In this document: piece by piece, positions 43,797 through 52,197 of the stretch
Layout of the letters: every line of letters begins with the position of its first letter
How positions within the stretch are numbered: the first letter of the stretch is position 1
Translations under genes and position numbers: made by a program
NCBI RefSeq assembly: GCF_900185725.1
Contig: NZ_FYAU01000016.1
Location: 1-64,000, forward strand
Source: Stappia sp. TSB10P1A
GTDB taxonomy: Bacteria > Pseudomonadota > Alphaproteobacteria > Rhizobiales > Stappiaceae
Reading direction: 5' to 3'
DNA length: 64,000 nucleotides
The notes under the pieces: generated by a model
Databases searched by the model: none
The model's input: the letters and a program-made list of their open reading frames with translations, nothing else
What the model was told of the DNA's origin: nothing

Positions 43797-45782
43797 GTGA
43801 CGGGAGAACGGGACCAGGCCCCCGACGGGCTGTCGGCGCGCGCGGCGCGGCGGCGCGACTGGGCGCGGCCGCTGCGCTTTCACCTCAGCACGGTGATCGT
43901 CGCCCTGCTGCTCGGCATCTCGCTGCCGCTCACCTGGCTTGCCCATGACCAGGGCACACGGCTCGCCACCTCGGCGGCGAGCGAGCGCATGAGCCTGCTC
44001 GGCCAGCGCGTCGCCGCCCAGTACGAGGCGGTGTTCAGGGACGGGCGCACGGCGGTGATGCTCGCCGCCGCCGCCGACACGCTGCTGGAGGACCCCACCG
44101 GCGACATGGCCGGCAAGGCGCTGTTTCTCGACCGGGTGCTCGACAGTTCGCCCCATATCGACGGGCTCTACGCTGCCCATGCCGATGGCAGCTTCCTGCA
44201 TGGCGTCGGCGATACCGAGGCCTGGCGGCGGGCGCTCGACGCGCCGCAGGGCACCGACCACGCGGTGCGCAGCATCCAGCCCGCCGGCGAAGACGGCACC
44301 CGCCATTCCGTCTGGCGCTTCCTGACCATCGACGGGCGCGAGCTCGCCCGCCGCGACGACGGCGCCACCCGCTTCGACCCGCGCCGGCGCCCCTGGTACC
44401 GGGCGGCGATCGCGGCGGGCGGTGCGCCGGTCACCGTCGGGCCCTACACGATGGCGACGACCGGCCAGCTCGGCCTCACCATCGCCGTCGAGGCACCCGA
44501 CGCGCCGGGCGCGGTGATCGGCGCCGATCTGCTGCTGGAGACCTTGAGCGAGCTGCTGTCGCGCGAGGCGGTGTCGCCGCGGGCGCGCGGCTATGTCTTC
44601 GACGAGGCCATGCGGCTGATCGTCCATTCCGACCCGGCGATGATGGCGGCCTTGCTGCCGCAGCTTTCGGCCCGCTCGCGCCATGTCGCGGTCAGCGTCG
44701 AGGATCCGCTGCTGCCGGCGATCCAGCCCTTGCTGGCGGGGGCGCGCGCGCCGGGCCTCCACCGGATCGAGGCGGGCGGCGAGACCTATCTCTTGGCGCT
44801 GGAGCCGGTGCGCGGGGCGGCGGAACTCGCCGGCACCGTCGTCGCGGTTGCCGCGCCGCTCTCCGACTTCACCGCCGAAAGCCGGCTGCTCGTCGCCCGC
44901 GCGCTCTCCGTTTCCTTCGGCCTGATCGTGCTCGGCGTGCTCTCCGCCCTGCTGGTCGCGCGCCTCGTCAGCCGCTCGCTGACCCAGCTTGCGGGCGATG
45001 CCGCGCGCATCGGCGATCTCGACCTGACGAGCCGGCCCGCCGTCTCCTCGCTGGTCACCGAGATCAACACGCTGGCCGGGGCGCTCGCCACCGCCCGCGC
45101 CGCCATCGCCAGTTTCTCGCTCTATGTGCCGCGCGAGCTGGTGCGCAAGGTGGTCGCCGCCGGGCGCCAGGACCCGGCCTCGGCCGAGCGGCGCGACGTC
45201 ACCGTGCTGTTCACCGACATCCGCGACTTCACCTCCCTGTCGGAGCAGCACGCGCCGGAGGAGGTCGTCGCCCTGCTCTCGGACTATTTCGAGCTGCTCA
45301 ACCGCATCGTCGAGGCGCATGACGGGGTGATCGTGCAGTTTCTCGGCGATTCCATCTATGCCATGTGGAACGCGCCGGAGAGCAATCCGGACCATGTGGC
45401 GGATGCCTGCCGCTGCACCCTGGCGCTCACCCAGGCGGTCGCCGCCTTCAATGCGGAGGGCCGCACCCTTGGCCGGCCGGAGCTCGTCACCCGCTTCGGG
45501 CTGCATACCGGCATTGCCGTCGTCGGCAGCGTCGGCGCCTCGACCCGGCGCCAATACACCGCCATCGGCGACACGATCAATGTCGCCTCGCGGCTGGAGG
45601 GGCTCAACAAGGAGTTCGGCACCACGGCGATGACCAGCGAGGCGGTGCGGGCAGCGGCCGGCGACAAGGCCTTCGTCTTCCGCCCGCTCGGCAGCACCCG
45701 GGTCAAGGGGCGGGCGGCGGAGATCGCCGTCTACGAGCTGCTGGCCGGCCCCGACAGCCCCGACAGCCCCGACGCCGGCTGA
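43797..45782 (+). CDS. Membrane class III adenylate/guanylate cyclase with Cache sensor and HAMP
   Basis: The 661-aa protein has TM1 at about 30-50 (STVIVALLLGISLPLTWLA) and a periplasmic Cache-type sensor of about 315 aa (FDPRRRPWYRAAIAAGGAPV, TVGPYTMATTGQLGLTIAVE are typical). TM2 is at about 366-388 (ALSVSFGLIVLGVLSALLVA); a HAMP segment and a class III cyclase domain follow. Metal-binding Asp residues are in VTVLFTDIRDFTSLSEQ and FLGDSIYAMW, and the substrate/transition-state motif is YTAIGDTINVASRLEG. All catalytic residues appear present. It starts at GTG 43797. Its stop abuts that of the convergent sodium channel. The ligand is unknown. Confidence 0.9.
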   Translation: MTGERDQAPDGLSARAARRRDWARPLRFHLSTVIVALLLGISLPLTWLAHDQGTRLATSAASERMSLLGQRVAAQYEAVFRDGRTAVMLAAAADTLLEDPTGDMAGKALFLDRVLDSSPHIDGLYAAHADGSFLHGVGDTEAWRRALDAPQGTDHAVRSIQPAGEDGTRHSVWRFLTIDGRELARRDDGATRFDPRRRPWYRAAIAAGGAPVTVGPYTMATTGQLGLTIAVEAPDAPGAVIGADLLLETLSELLSREAVSPRARGYVFDEAMRLIVHSDPAMMAALLPQLSARSRHVAVSVEDPLLPAIQPLLAGARAPGLHRIEAGGETYLLALEPVRGAAELAGTVVAVAAPLSDFTAESRLLVARALSVSFGLIVLGVLSALLVARLVSRSLTQLAGDAARIGDLDLTSRPAVSSLVTEINTLAGALATARAAIASFSLYVPRELVRKVVAAGRQDPASAERRDVTVLFTDIRDFTSLSEQHAPEEVVALLSDYFELLNRIVEAHDGVIVQFLGDSIYAMWNAPESNPDHVADACRCTLALTQAVAAFNAEGRTLGRPELVTRFGLHTGIAVVGSVGASTRRQYTAIGDTINVASRLEGLNKEFGTTAMTSEAVRAAAGDKAFVFRPLGSTRVKGRAAEIAVYELLAGPDSPDSPDAG

Positions 45783-46586
45783 TCAGATGCCGCGCGCCCG
45801 GTCCAGCCGGCCGCGCAGATCGCGCACTTCCTCGCGCAGCGCCCGCACCTCGGCCAGCACCAGCCCGGTCTCGTCGTGGATCGCCTGGCGGTCGGCCTCG
45901 GCGGTGTGCTCATGCTCCTGCTGCATCGCCGAGACGATGACGCCGATGAAAAGGTTCAGCACGGTGAAGGCGGTGCACAGGATGAAGGGCACGAACAGCA
46001 GCCAGGACAGCGGATAGACTTCCATCACCGGCCGGACGATGCCCATCGACCAGCTTTCCAGCGTCATCACCTGGAACAGGGTGTAGAACGAGCGGCCGAT
46101 GGTGCCGAACCATTCGGGGAAGGAGGCGCCGTAGAGCTTCGTCGTCATCACCGCGAAGACATAGAAGACGAGGCCGAGCAGCAGCACGATCGAGCCCATG
46201 CCGGGGAGCGCTGCGACGAGACCGCCGACCACCCGGCGCAGCGAGGGCACCACCGAGATCAGGCGCAGCACGCGCAGGATGCGCAGGGCGCGCAGCACCG
46301 AGAAGGCGCCGCTGGAGGGCGTCAGGGCGATGGCGACGATGGCGAAGTCGAACAGGCTCCAGGGATCGCGGAAGAAGGCCGGCCCATGCGCGATGATCCG
46401 CAGGGTGATCTCAATGGTGAAGACCGTCAGGATCAGCGTGTCGAAGGCGGAAAGCAGCGGGCCGACCGCGGCCACCGCCCGCTCGCTGGTTTCCAGGCCC
46501 AGCGACACCGCGTTGAGGATGATGAGCGAGATGATCGCCGCTTCCCAGCGCCGCGACTGGACCAGGGCCTTGAGCCGTTCACGCAT
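45783..46586 (-). CDS. BacNav-type voltage-gated sodium channel
   Basis: The 267-aa single-repeat six-TM channel has a voltage sensor S4 with regularly spaced Arg (R99, R102, R105, R108 in VLRALRILRVLRLI). The pore region has the selectivity filter TLESWSM (175-181), the same TLESWS core as NaChBac/NavAb. S6 is FVPFILCTAFTVLNLFIGVI, followed by a C-terminal coiled coil (ALREEVRDLRGRLDRARG). Four copies assemble into a Na+ channel. ATG 46586 follows GGAG; the longer frame to 46874 overlaps the tRNA gene antisense. Such channels are typical of marine or alkaliphilic bacteria and link to motility or pH homeostasis. Confidence 0.93.
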   Translation of the reverse strand: MRERLKALVQSRRWEAAIISLIILNAVSLGLETSERAVAAVGPLLSAFDTLILTVFTIEITLRIIAHGPAFFRDPWSLFDFAIVAIALTPSSGAFSVLRALRILRVLRLISVVPSLRRVVGGLVAALPGMGSIVLLLGLVFYVFAVMTTKLYGASFPEWFGTIGRSFYTLFQVMTLESWSMGIVRPVMEVYPLSWLLFVPFILCTAFTVLNLFIGVIVSAMQQEHEHTAEADRQAIHDETGLVLAEVRALREEVRDLRGRLDRARGI

Positions 46587-46837
46587 GCCTTCGCTCTCCA
46601 ACACGTTGCAGGGGCCCGGATGCCTTCGCCGATGCCTTCCCCGGCGCCTTCGCTGATACCGTCCTGACGCCTTCGCCAAGCCGGCCGGACCCGTCCGGCG
46701 CCCGCGCCGGTCGGCACGAGAAGTGGTCATCGGCAGCGCAAAATCAAGGAGAAAGCAATTTCGCGGGAGAGCCGTCAACAGCCGCCCGCGAGGCGCTTGA
46801 CAGCCCGCCCGCCCCGCGCCGATATAGAACCCGCGAT

Positions 46838-46911
46838 GCGGGTGTAGCTCAATGGTAGAGCGAGAGCTTCCCAAGCTCCAGACGAGGGTTCGATTCCCTT
46901 CACCCGCTCCA
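46838..46911 (+). tRNA. tRNA-Gly (anticodon CCC)
   Basis: The 74-nt cloverleaf has acceptor GCGGGTG/CACCCGC, D arm GCTC-AATGGTA-GAGC, anticodon loop TTCCCAA (anticodon CCC), T arm GAGGG-TTCGATT-CCCTT, and an encoded CCA end. The outer anticodon-stem pair is A-C. It lies on the edge of the low-GC segment and is a typical integration target, though no duplicate of its 3' end was found on the far side by eye. Confidence 0.95.
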
Positions 46912-47180
46912 CGCTCCCTTCCCCTGGATGTTTTTGAGATCGACTGCCCGCGTGAGTGGTGGGGTGCGAGCGGCGGCGGAGTTTTCTCACGGAGTTTGCG
47001 AGCGAGGGCACTGTCCTGCAGCGCCGATGCTGGCGGGTAATCGCTGCGAGGCGAGCGGATGATGAGTTAGGGGCCGGTTTCGACCAGCCGGCGTACAGCT
47101 GCCGACCTTGATGAAGCGGACAGAACGTGCCGCTCGTCCGACGTGCCGAATGCTAAGGTGCGATCAGCTAGACCGTCCAT
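46912..47180. other. Boundary region between tRNA-Gly and the low-GC two-gene segment
   Basis: GC drops from the chromosomal level over this stretch. No frame on either strand is credible, no integrase fragment is visible, and no repeat of the tRNA 3' end is present. It forms the left flank and 3' untranslated region of the gene at 47181-48173. Confidence 0.4.
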
Positions 47181-48173
47181 TCAGCGCTTGAAGCAATAGT
47201 CAATGACTTCGGTAAAGCTCACTTCTTCTCGGGCCAGCCTCGCTTCTAGTTCGTCGAGGTGTGCGACGCTGGAGAGCTCATCCGTTCCAGATATTTCTAC
47301 GTCAAATTCGGGGTTGTAGCTCTTGCCGACCCTTGAGAGTTCAGAACCGAGCTGACTTAGGATGTCATCTCTTAGTACAAGTTGGTTGCGCCGGAATCGA
47401 ACCAGTCGGTAACAATCGAAAAAATCGGAACGTTTGGATGAGTCGTATTTTCTGCCGTTCCAACCGGTAGCCAGCGTGGAACGGTAGAAAGCACGCTCTT
47501 CAATGCCCTGCCAAATCTGAAAATCAAAATGAATGGTTGGGTTTGGGTTCTCGTGTGTGGCCTGAGGTTGGAAATCAAATACCCGAAACCCATGCTTGTC
47601 TATGACAGCCAATGTCCTGTTCTGCGCAGAAAGCATGCGTCTGATTGCTTTGGGCATTACAAAGCACATCATTTTGTTGGAATCCAAAACGCGGATCTCT
47701 CTGGGAAGCTCTTTATCGTCTTGGTGGGAGTGACTTTCGATGCGTCTTGGCACCCACTGAATATGCATGCCGAAGAGATGCGCAACACCACCGGAGCCAA
47801 AACGCGATATATGAATATCGTCAGTTTCGAGAGCATCCTTGAGAGAGTAATGAGCTTTACCGAACCTAACGAGCGACTCGGCGATTTCCGCTACCCATTT
47901 ATAAACTGTTTTGTCGACAGAGTGGGGACCATATCTAGTTTCGACACTTGAGAGCAAACGCCTAGTCAGCTCTTCGTCGTTCGAAGAAACTAGAAATAAC
48001 TTCCCACCATGCCGGTTAGCGGATCTGAAAATATTCCCAAAGTCCTCTTCAAACATTCTCTGATTTAAATTACCCTTATCACTTTTCGTTTTTACGAATA
48101 ATCGATCAATATAACTCAGACGTGCATCATCAAAGCGATAGTGGCACAGAGGCTCCCCCCTAAATATCTTCAC
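47181..48173 (-). CDS. Unrecognised 330-aa soluble protein, second gene of a foreign-looking pair
   Basis: I do not recognise this protein. It starts MKIFRGEPLCHYRFDDARLS at ATG 48173, 14 bp inside the end of the upstream gene, so the two are probably translationally coupled. It has no signal peptide or membrane segment. Mixed alpha/beta character is suggested by strand-like blocks (GGKLFLVSS, FRVFDFQP, TIHFDFQIW) and helices (DKTVYKWVAEIAESLVRFGK). Candidate functional residues are scattered His/Asp (ESHSHQDDKE) with no known motif. Its codon and base use is clearly lower-GC than the neighbours. Its fixed partnership with a membrane protein beside a tRNA gene suggests an accessory, perhaps defence-related, system. 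Confidence 0.8.
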   Translation of the reverse strand: MKIFRGEPLCHYRFDDARLSYIDRLFVKTKSDKGNLNQRMFEEDFGNIFRSANRHGGKLFLVSSNDEELTRRLLSSVETRYGPHSVDKTVYKWVAEIAESLVRFGKAHYSLKDALETDDIHISRFGSGGVAHLFGMHIQWVPRRIESHSHQDDKELPREIRVLDSNKMMCFVMPKAIRRMLSAQNRTLAVIDKHGFRVFDFQPQATHENPNPTIHFDFQIWQGIEERAFYRSTLATGWNGRKYDSSKRSDFFDCYRLVRFRRNQLVLRDDILSQLGSELSRVGKSYNPEFDVEISGTDELSSVAHLDELEARLAREEVSFTEVIDYCFKR

Positions 48174-50649
48174 GTTTAACCTCTTCCGGCTCGCGGCTCA
48201 ACCGACGCGCAAGACTTGTAATCTGATGATCTAACTTCATGCCAGTGGATTCGAGATTCGGTAAAATGTGCTTTGCAAAGAAGAGATGAGACGCGTTGGC
48301 ATGCGAGTTTAAAAACTCCTCCACGACCTTGTCCGAGTGCTGCTTACCTCGTGTCATGCCCATTCGATCCCCGAAACCATCATGTCGGGCGCGTTGTTCG
48401 AACGACATCCTCCAGTTGATCCGGATCAATCCACGCGGTGACGCGGCCATACTGAAGCTGTGCGAGTCGGAGAGCAGAATCATTCTCTTAAGGTATTGCT
48501 GCTTGTCAGTGGCTTGCCCGATCACGGAGTCGAACCTGGCCAACGCACTATCCGACAGTTTTTTGTTGTCGAAGTATGCTCCATAGAGAATGGCGAAGCC
48601 CAAGACCGACGCCAAGTCGTTGATAACAGTTGAAATGAGATGAAGCCGGAATTCGTCATCGATTTCAAGCTTCGGGTTCGTAAATTTTGAATCCATCGCT
48701 AAGAATGCAAGAGACATAAACATCGGAAAAATTTCAGCCAACCTATCTGCATCGTTCTGCTCAAGCGCAACTATGCATGCTTCGGCTAGCTCGTAGTAAA
48801 CCTGTCCGAAGTGATCTGGGATATCCTCATTGTGCTCCAATCTGAAGATGTGCGCAACCGTCGTCGCATCACCTAGTTTCGCGAGTACCTTATCACGCGA
48901 CGTCTCAATTCGCTTTGACAAGCTCTCCACGTCGATCACTGGCAGAAGATATCTCTCCTCCTTATAATGCTCAAGCTTACGATAACGTTCAAAAAGCTCT
49001 GCCAGTTCACCGAACCATCTCGGGAGCTTCCAATGACTATGTAAGCTGGCCAAGAGGACTTGCGTTGCGGCCTCAGACATTCCCAGTTTCGTCAATGCGG
49101 CGACGAGTTCTGGAATCATGATTTCAAAAAAATCGCACACCTGCGGTAGGATTTTGGCATAATGCCACAACAACTTTTGGACCGCCAATTGTTGGACGTA
49201 TTTTGAACCCGACAGACGACGCCCCTCGATCTCTCGCTCAAATTCGACGCGCTCAACGATGAAAGCCAGTTCAACTTGCAGCAATGCGGGCATATTGCGT
49301 ATTGAATCTTCGCTCCACTCATCCTTAGCGAAAAAATTCTTCAGTTCTTTCTCAAATGTTATCATTCGTCGAAGAGATTCTAAACATAGGTTACTACCCA
49401 GTGCAGCCCATGTGTCAGCTATGATAGTCTTTGTCACCGCTGAGCCGCTGGCCGCTAAAGCGCCGTCGGTCGCTAGGGCTTGTTCAATGATCTCCTTGAA
49501 CCTCTTGAGCTCTTGCATGCCCATGTCAAACTGAAACTGCGCCGCATAGGCTGAAGCCCGCGTCGGAAACCTAAGGAGCAGTTTCAAAGCAAGTTCGAAG
49601 TCTCCCACCTGGCATGCCACTTCAACATGGCCCGTGAGCCTGTTGATTATCTCCTTTTCAAGCCACTCGTAGTCAGGTTTTTCTTCGACAAGTGCTTGCT
49701 GATCACTAGATCGCAACGCCATAGACGTCGCCGCGTCTCCTGCGAAAAACCATTGCTTATGCTTCCTTCGCCTAGGAAACCAATAGCTCGCGCGGTCAAT
49801 CCCTTGCTTTCTCTGAAGATAATGCAGAAGCAAATACGTATAACCGGAGACCAACGCAGGCAAGTTATGATTCAAGTTCGCCTCGTCTGCCTTAATTCTA
49901 TCGTCAATGTATGATATTTGCTCAAGAGCATGGCGTGCAACCAATGAATGATGGTTGGCCAGCGAAATGGATTGCTTTTGATCTGCCGCACCTTCGATGT
50001 GGCGCGCAATGTTGGGGAGTATCTCGCTGCGGACAAGCACATTGAGATCAAAGAAATTGAACAATCTTTGACCTAACGGAAACAAGGCTAGGGCACTTAA
50101 CAACGTCAAAACCGTTCCAACTATATAGGTGAATAGCCCAGGATCAAACCCAAACGCGGGCAACGACGTTGCTGCCAAACAGAACATCGCTGCAAGAACC
50201 AAAACCCGAGAATAGGCGCTGCCCACCTGCTCATTGGTAAGCATGTGGATGATGTCGCGGCGAAGTCTAGTGTAGCCGGCACTCAAAATGATGCCAATCG
50301 TGGCAAAATAGATCGAGAAAATTGCAGTGAGCAGCTGAGCGTACAGCCTGAGTTGGTCAATATGGAACGCTTTGTCGTCTGAGCTGAGCGGAGCAAGCCA
50401 AGACCGACTGTCTCTTATATAATCTTCTGCCGAAATCACTGCCGCCAACCCGAAACCCACCCAGAATAGGCTCCTTACACCGACCCATGCGAAAGAGCCT
50501 AAGATGCGAGCGTTGGTCTCTGCTTTGGTGACTGAGGCGCTCTTCTTGTTGGCAATACGCTCAAATAAAAATCGAAGTTTTTTAAGTCCCGTTCGGAACT
50601 TCCAAAACCAGGATTTTGAACACAGCCAGACGTTCAGCCGATCAAACAA
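48160..50649 (-). CDS. Unrecognised 829-aa protein with N-terminal membrane domain, first gene of the pair
   Basis: I do not recognise this protein. About four TM helices are visible in the first 195 residues: near 50-74 (WVGVRSLFWVGFGLAAVISA), 104-126 (LLTAIFSIYFATIGIILSAG), 146-168 (VLVLAAMFCLAATSLPAFGF) and 171-192 (LFTYIVGTVLTLLSALALFP). The remaining 630 residues look cytoplasmic and almost entirely helical, with HEAT/TPR-like amphipathic spacing. There is no nuclease, NTPase or kinase motif. The start is TTG 50649 with AAAGGGAG about 10 nt upstream; no in-frame ATG lies between it and the upstream stop. It overlaps the 330-aa gene by 14 bp. Low GC marks it as foreign. Confidence 0.82.
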   Translation of the reverse strand: MFDRLNVWLCSKSWFWKFRTGLKKLRFLFERIANKKSASVTKAETNARILGSFAWVGVRSLFWVGFGLAAVISAEDYIRDSRSWLAPLSSDDKAFHIDQLRLYAQLLTAIFSIYFATIGIILSAGYTRLRRDIIHMLTNEQVGSAYSRVLVLAAMFCLAATSLPAFGFDPGLFTYIVGTVLTLLSALALFPLGQRLFNFFDLNVLVRSEILPNIARHIEGAADQKQSISLANHHSLVARHALEQISYIDDRIKADEANLNHNLPALVSGYTYLLLHYLQRKQGIDRASYWFPRRRKHKQWFFAGDAATSMALRSSDQQALVEEKPDYEWLEKEIINRLTGHVEVACQVGDFELALKLLLRFPTRASAYAAQFQFDMGMQELKRFKEIIEQALATDGALAASGSAVTKTIIADTWAALGSNLCLESLRRMITFEKELKNFFAKDEWSEDSIRNMPALLQVELAFIVERVEFEREIEGRRLSGSKYVQQLAVQKLLWHYAKILPQVCDFFEIMIPELVAALTKLGMSEAATQVLLASLHSHWKLPRWFGELAELFERYRKLEHYKEERYLLPVIDVESLSKRIETSRDKVLAKLGDATTVAHIFRLEHNEDIPDHFGQVYYELAEACIVALEQNDADRLAEIFPMFMSLAFLAMDSKFTNPKLEIDDEFRLHLISTVINDLASVLGFAILYGAYFDNKKLSDSALARFDSVIGQATDKQQYLKRMILLSDSHSFSMAASPRGLIRINWRMSFEQRARHDGFGDRMGMTRGKQHSDKVVEEFLNSHANASHLFFAKHILPNLESTGMKLDHQITSLARRLSREPEEVKREDI

Positions 50650-50701
50650 ACGGTGTGTGCTCCCTTTCGCGAAACAGGTGGTCGCATCTGATCGAATTAA
50701 A

Positions 50702-50740
50702 TATACTTTCTAGCTATACTTTCGGCCTGCTTTGCAGGCC
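50702..50740 (-). promoter_or_regulatory. Probable promoter of the two-gene system with direct repeats and a hairpin
   Basis: On the minus strand GAAAGTATA occurs twice, 13 bp apart (50702-50710 and 50715-50723 in plus coordinates), the copy nearer the gene overlapping a TATATTTAA -10-like stretch. Next to it GGCCTGC-TTT-GCAGGCC (50724-50740) forms a perfect 7-bp hairpin. Spacing suits a regulator-controlled promoter. Confidence 0.5.
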
Positions 50741-51492
50741 CGCCGCGGACATAGATTGCCTTCAACAAAATCTCGTCGTTTTCACGCGTTCCAAGATCCA
50801 CGTGCACGAAGCAGACGTAAGGATGGGGCCGTCCATCTATCGTAAACGTATCTTTGGGTTTTATAGTTTCTTAACCCTCTCTATATTCGCTCTTGCACAC
50901 GGGCAAATCAAGCCTTCCGGCGCGCTCGGCTTTAGACAGCGAAGGGTTTGCGACCTTCTGCCTGTGTGCCCCTCGCATCCCTGATGCAGCCGGCGGCGTC
51001 GCGGAGCCGCACGGCGCTAAGAGCGTTGCGGGTGCCTGGACCGCTTGGGGCTTGCCGCCTGCCGGGCTCGGGGTCGCGCTCGCGCCGTTCCTGCACCGCA
51101 CACTCTCTCATGAAAATCCGGCCCGGGGATAACAATCCGGCCCTCTCCTCTCGGCCCCTATCGGCCTGACCGCGCGGTCCGGGCGGCGGGCGGGCGGGCG
51201 GGCCAGTGTGCCGGTCCCTCTCCGGCCGGATGTTGCGGCTCCCCCTGCCGATTTCGGGCGACCGGCCGATTTCGGTGCGTTTGCGACGGCTTTCTCAATT
51301 TTCGGGCTTTTTGAGAGACGATTTTGCAAAATTTTGCGCAAAATTTCTCAATTTTCCGGTGCGACCAAAACACGCCTGTTTTCAGATGGTTATCTGTAAA
51401 TTCCAGCCGCCGTGCCGTCGTTTCGGGCAGTTCGCGCCGCTTTGCCGCGCGTCCTTCCTTCGCCCGTCCCCCGCCACCCCAGTTATCCCCGC
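50741..51492. other. Intergenic region, right flank of the low-GC segment
   Basis: This roughly 750-bp stretch has no convincing gene; frames such as 50616-50984 lack starts and family-like sequence. GC rises again after about 50900. Notable are two AATCCGGCCC copies near 51116-51145 and the nested AT-rich palindromes at 51322-51346. TTTCTCAATTTTC occurs twice (about 51292 and 51345). Confidence 0.45.
51322..51346. promoter_or_regulatory. Nested AT-rich palindromes
   Basis: AAATTTTGCGCAAAATTT (51329-51346) is a perfect 18-bp palindrome, overlapping GCAAAATTTTGC (51326-51337) and TTTTGCAAAA (51322-51331), also perfect. It lies between two copies of TTTCTCAATTTTC. This is probably a DNA-binding-protein site, but the protein is unknown. 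Confidence 0.5.
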
Positions 51493-51541
51493 TTGACAGG
51501 ATTGGGACGCTCGTCCTAAATCAGTATTAGGACAATCGTCC
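51493..51541 (+). promoter_or_regulatory. tetR promoter with two palindromic operators
   Basis: TTGACA (51493-51498) is a consensus -35 box. GGACGCTCGTCC (51505-51516) and GGACAATCGTCC (51530-51541) are palindromes sharing the GGAC/GTCC half-site and lie in the spacer and around the start point. They are 54-90 bp upstream of the TetR gene, as expected for an autorepressed promoter. Confidence 0.75.
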
Positions 51542-51594
51542 GAGGCAGGATCACTCTCCTGTCCGGGCGGCAGCACAGGGAGGGGTGTGGGAGA

Positions 51595-52170
51595 ATGGCG
51601 CGCGCGACCCGCGACCAGATCGTCGGCGAGGCCGACCGGCTGTTTTACGAGCAGGGGTTCGAGCACACGTCCTTTGCCGATATCGCGGTGGCGGTCGGCA
51701 TTTCGCGCGGCAATTTCTACCATCATTTCAAGACGAAAGACGAAATCCTCATTGCCGTGATCGACCGGCGGCTGGAGGCGACGCGCGCGCTTCTGGCCGC
51801 CTGGGAGAGCGAGGCCGGCGACAGCCCGGCGGCGCGCATCCGCTGCTTCATCCGCATCCTGATCGCCAACCGGGCGAAGATCCTGCGCCACGGCTGCCCG
51901 GTCGGCACGCTGACCGCAGAGCTTGCCAAGATCGACCACCCCTCGCTGAGCGATGCCGGCCGCCTTTTTACCCTCTTCCGCGACTGGCTGGCGCGCCAGT
52001 TCACAGCGCTCGGCCTTGGCCCGGAGGCCGACCGTCTGGCGCTGCATCTGATCGCCCGCAGCCAGGGGATAGCGACGCTTGCCAATGCGCTCAAGGATGC
52101 GGAGTTCGTCGAGCGGGAAGTCGCCGATCTCACCCGCTGGCTCGACCGCACCGTGCCGGCAAGCGCCTGA
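51595..52170 (+). CDS. TetR/AcrR-family transcriptional regulator
   Basis: The 191-aa TetR protein has the HTH FADIAVAVGISRGNFYHHFK followed by TKDEILIAVIDRRLEATRAL. The C-terminal domain resembles the short AcrR/QacR-type helical ligand pocket (RHGCPVGTLTAELAKIDHPS). It starts at ATG 51595 after GGGAGAATGG-like sequence. It is upstream of the YciI gene (27 bp) and close to a LysE exporter, which are its likely targets besides itself. The paired palindromic operators upstream support autoregulation. Confidence 0.88.
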   Translation: MARATRDQIVGEADRLFYEQGFEHTSFADIAVAVGISRGNFYHHFKTKDEILIAVIDRRLEATRALLAAWESEAGDSPAARIRCFIRILIANRAKILRHGCPVGTLTAELAKIDHPSLSDAGRLFTLFRDWLARQFTALGLGPEADRLALHLIARSQGIATLANALKDAEFVEREVADLTRWLDRTVPASA

Positions 52171-52197
52171 TCAATCTCACGTTTCAGGGAGAAAGCC

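Noticed and set aside
46590-46700. CCTTCGC-rich degenerate repeats upstream of the sodium channel
   Set aside because: Irregular, low-complexity and without consistent unit length; probably composition, not a functional array.
47380-47415. tRNA T-arm-like sequence (GGTTCGATTCCGGC) in the low-GC segment, a possible att site
   Set aside because: It lies inside the 330-aa gene frame (coding for RFRRNQ) and does not match the 3' end of the nearby tRNA-Gly beyond the generic T-loop consensus.
50616-50984. 122-aa plus-strand frame upstream of the island pair
   Set aside because: It overlaps the promoter and start of the 829-aa gene, lacks a ribosome-binding site and has no protein-like pattern.
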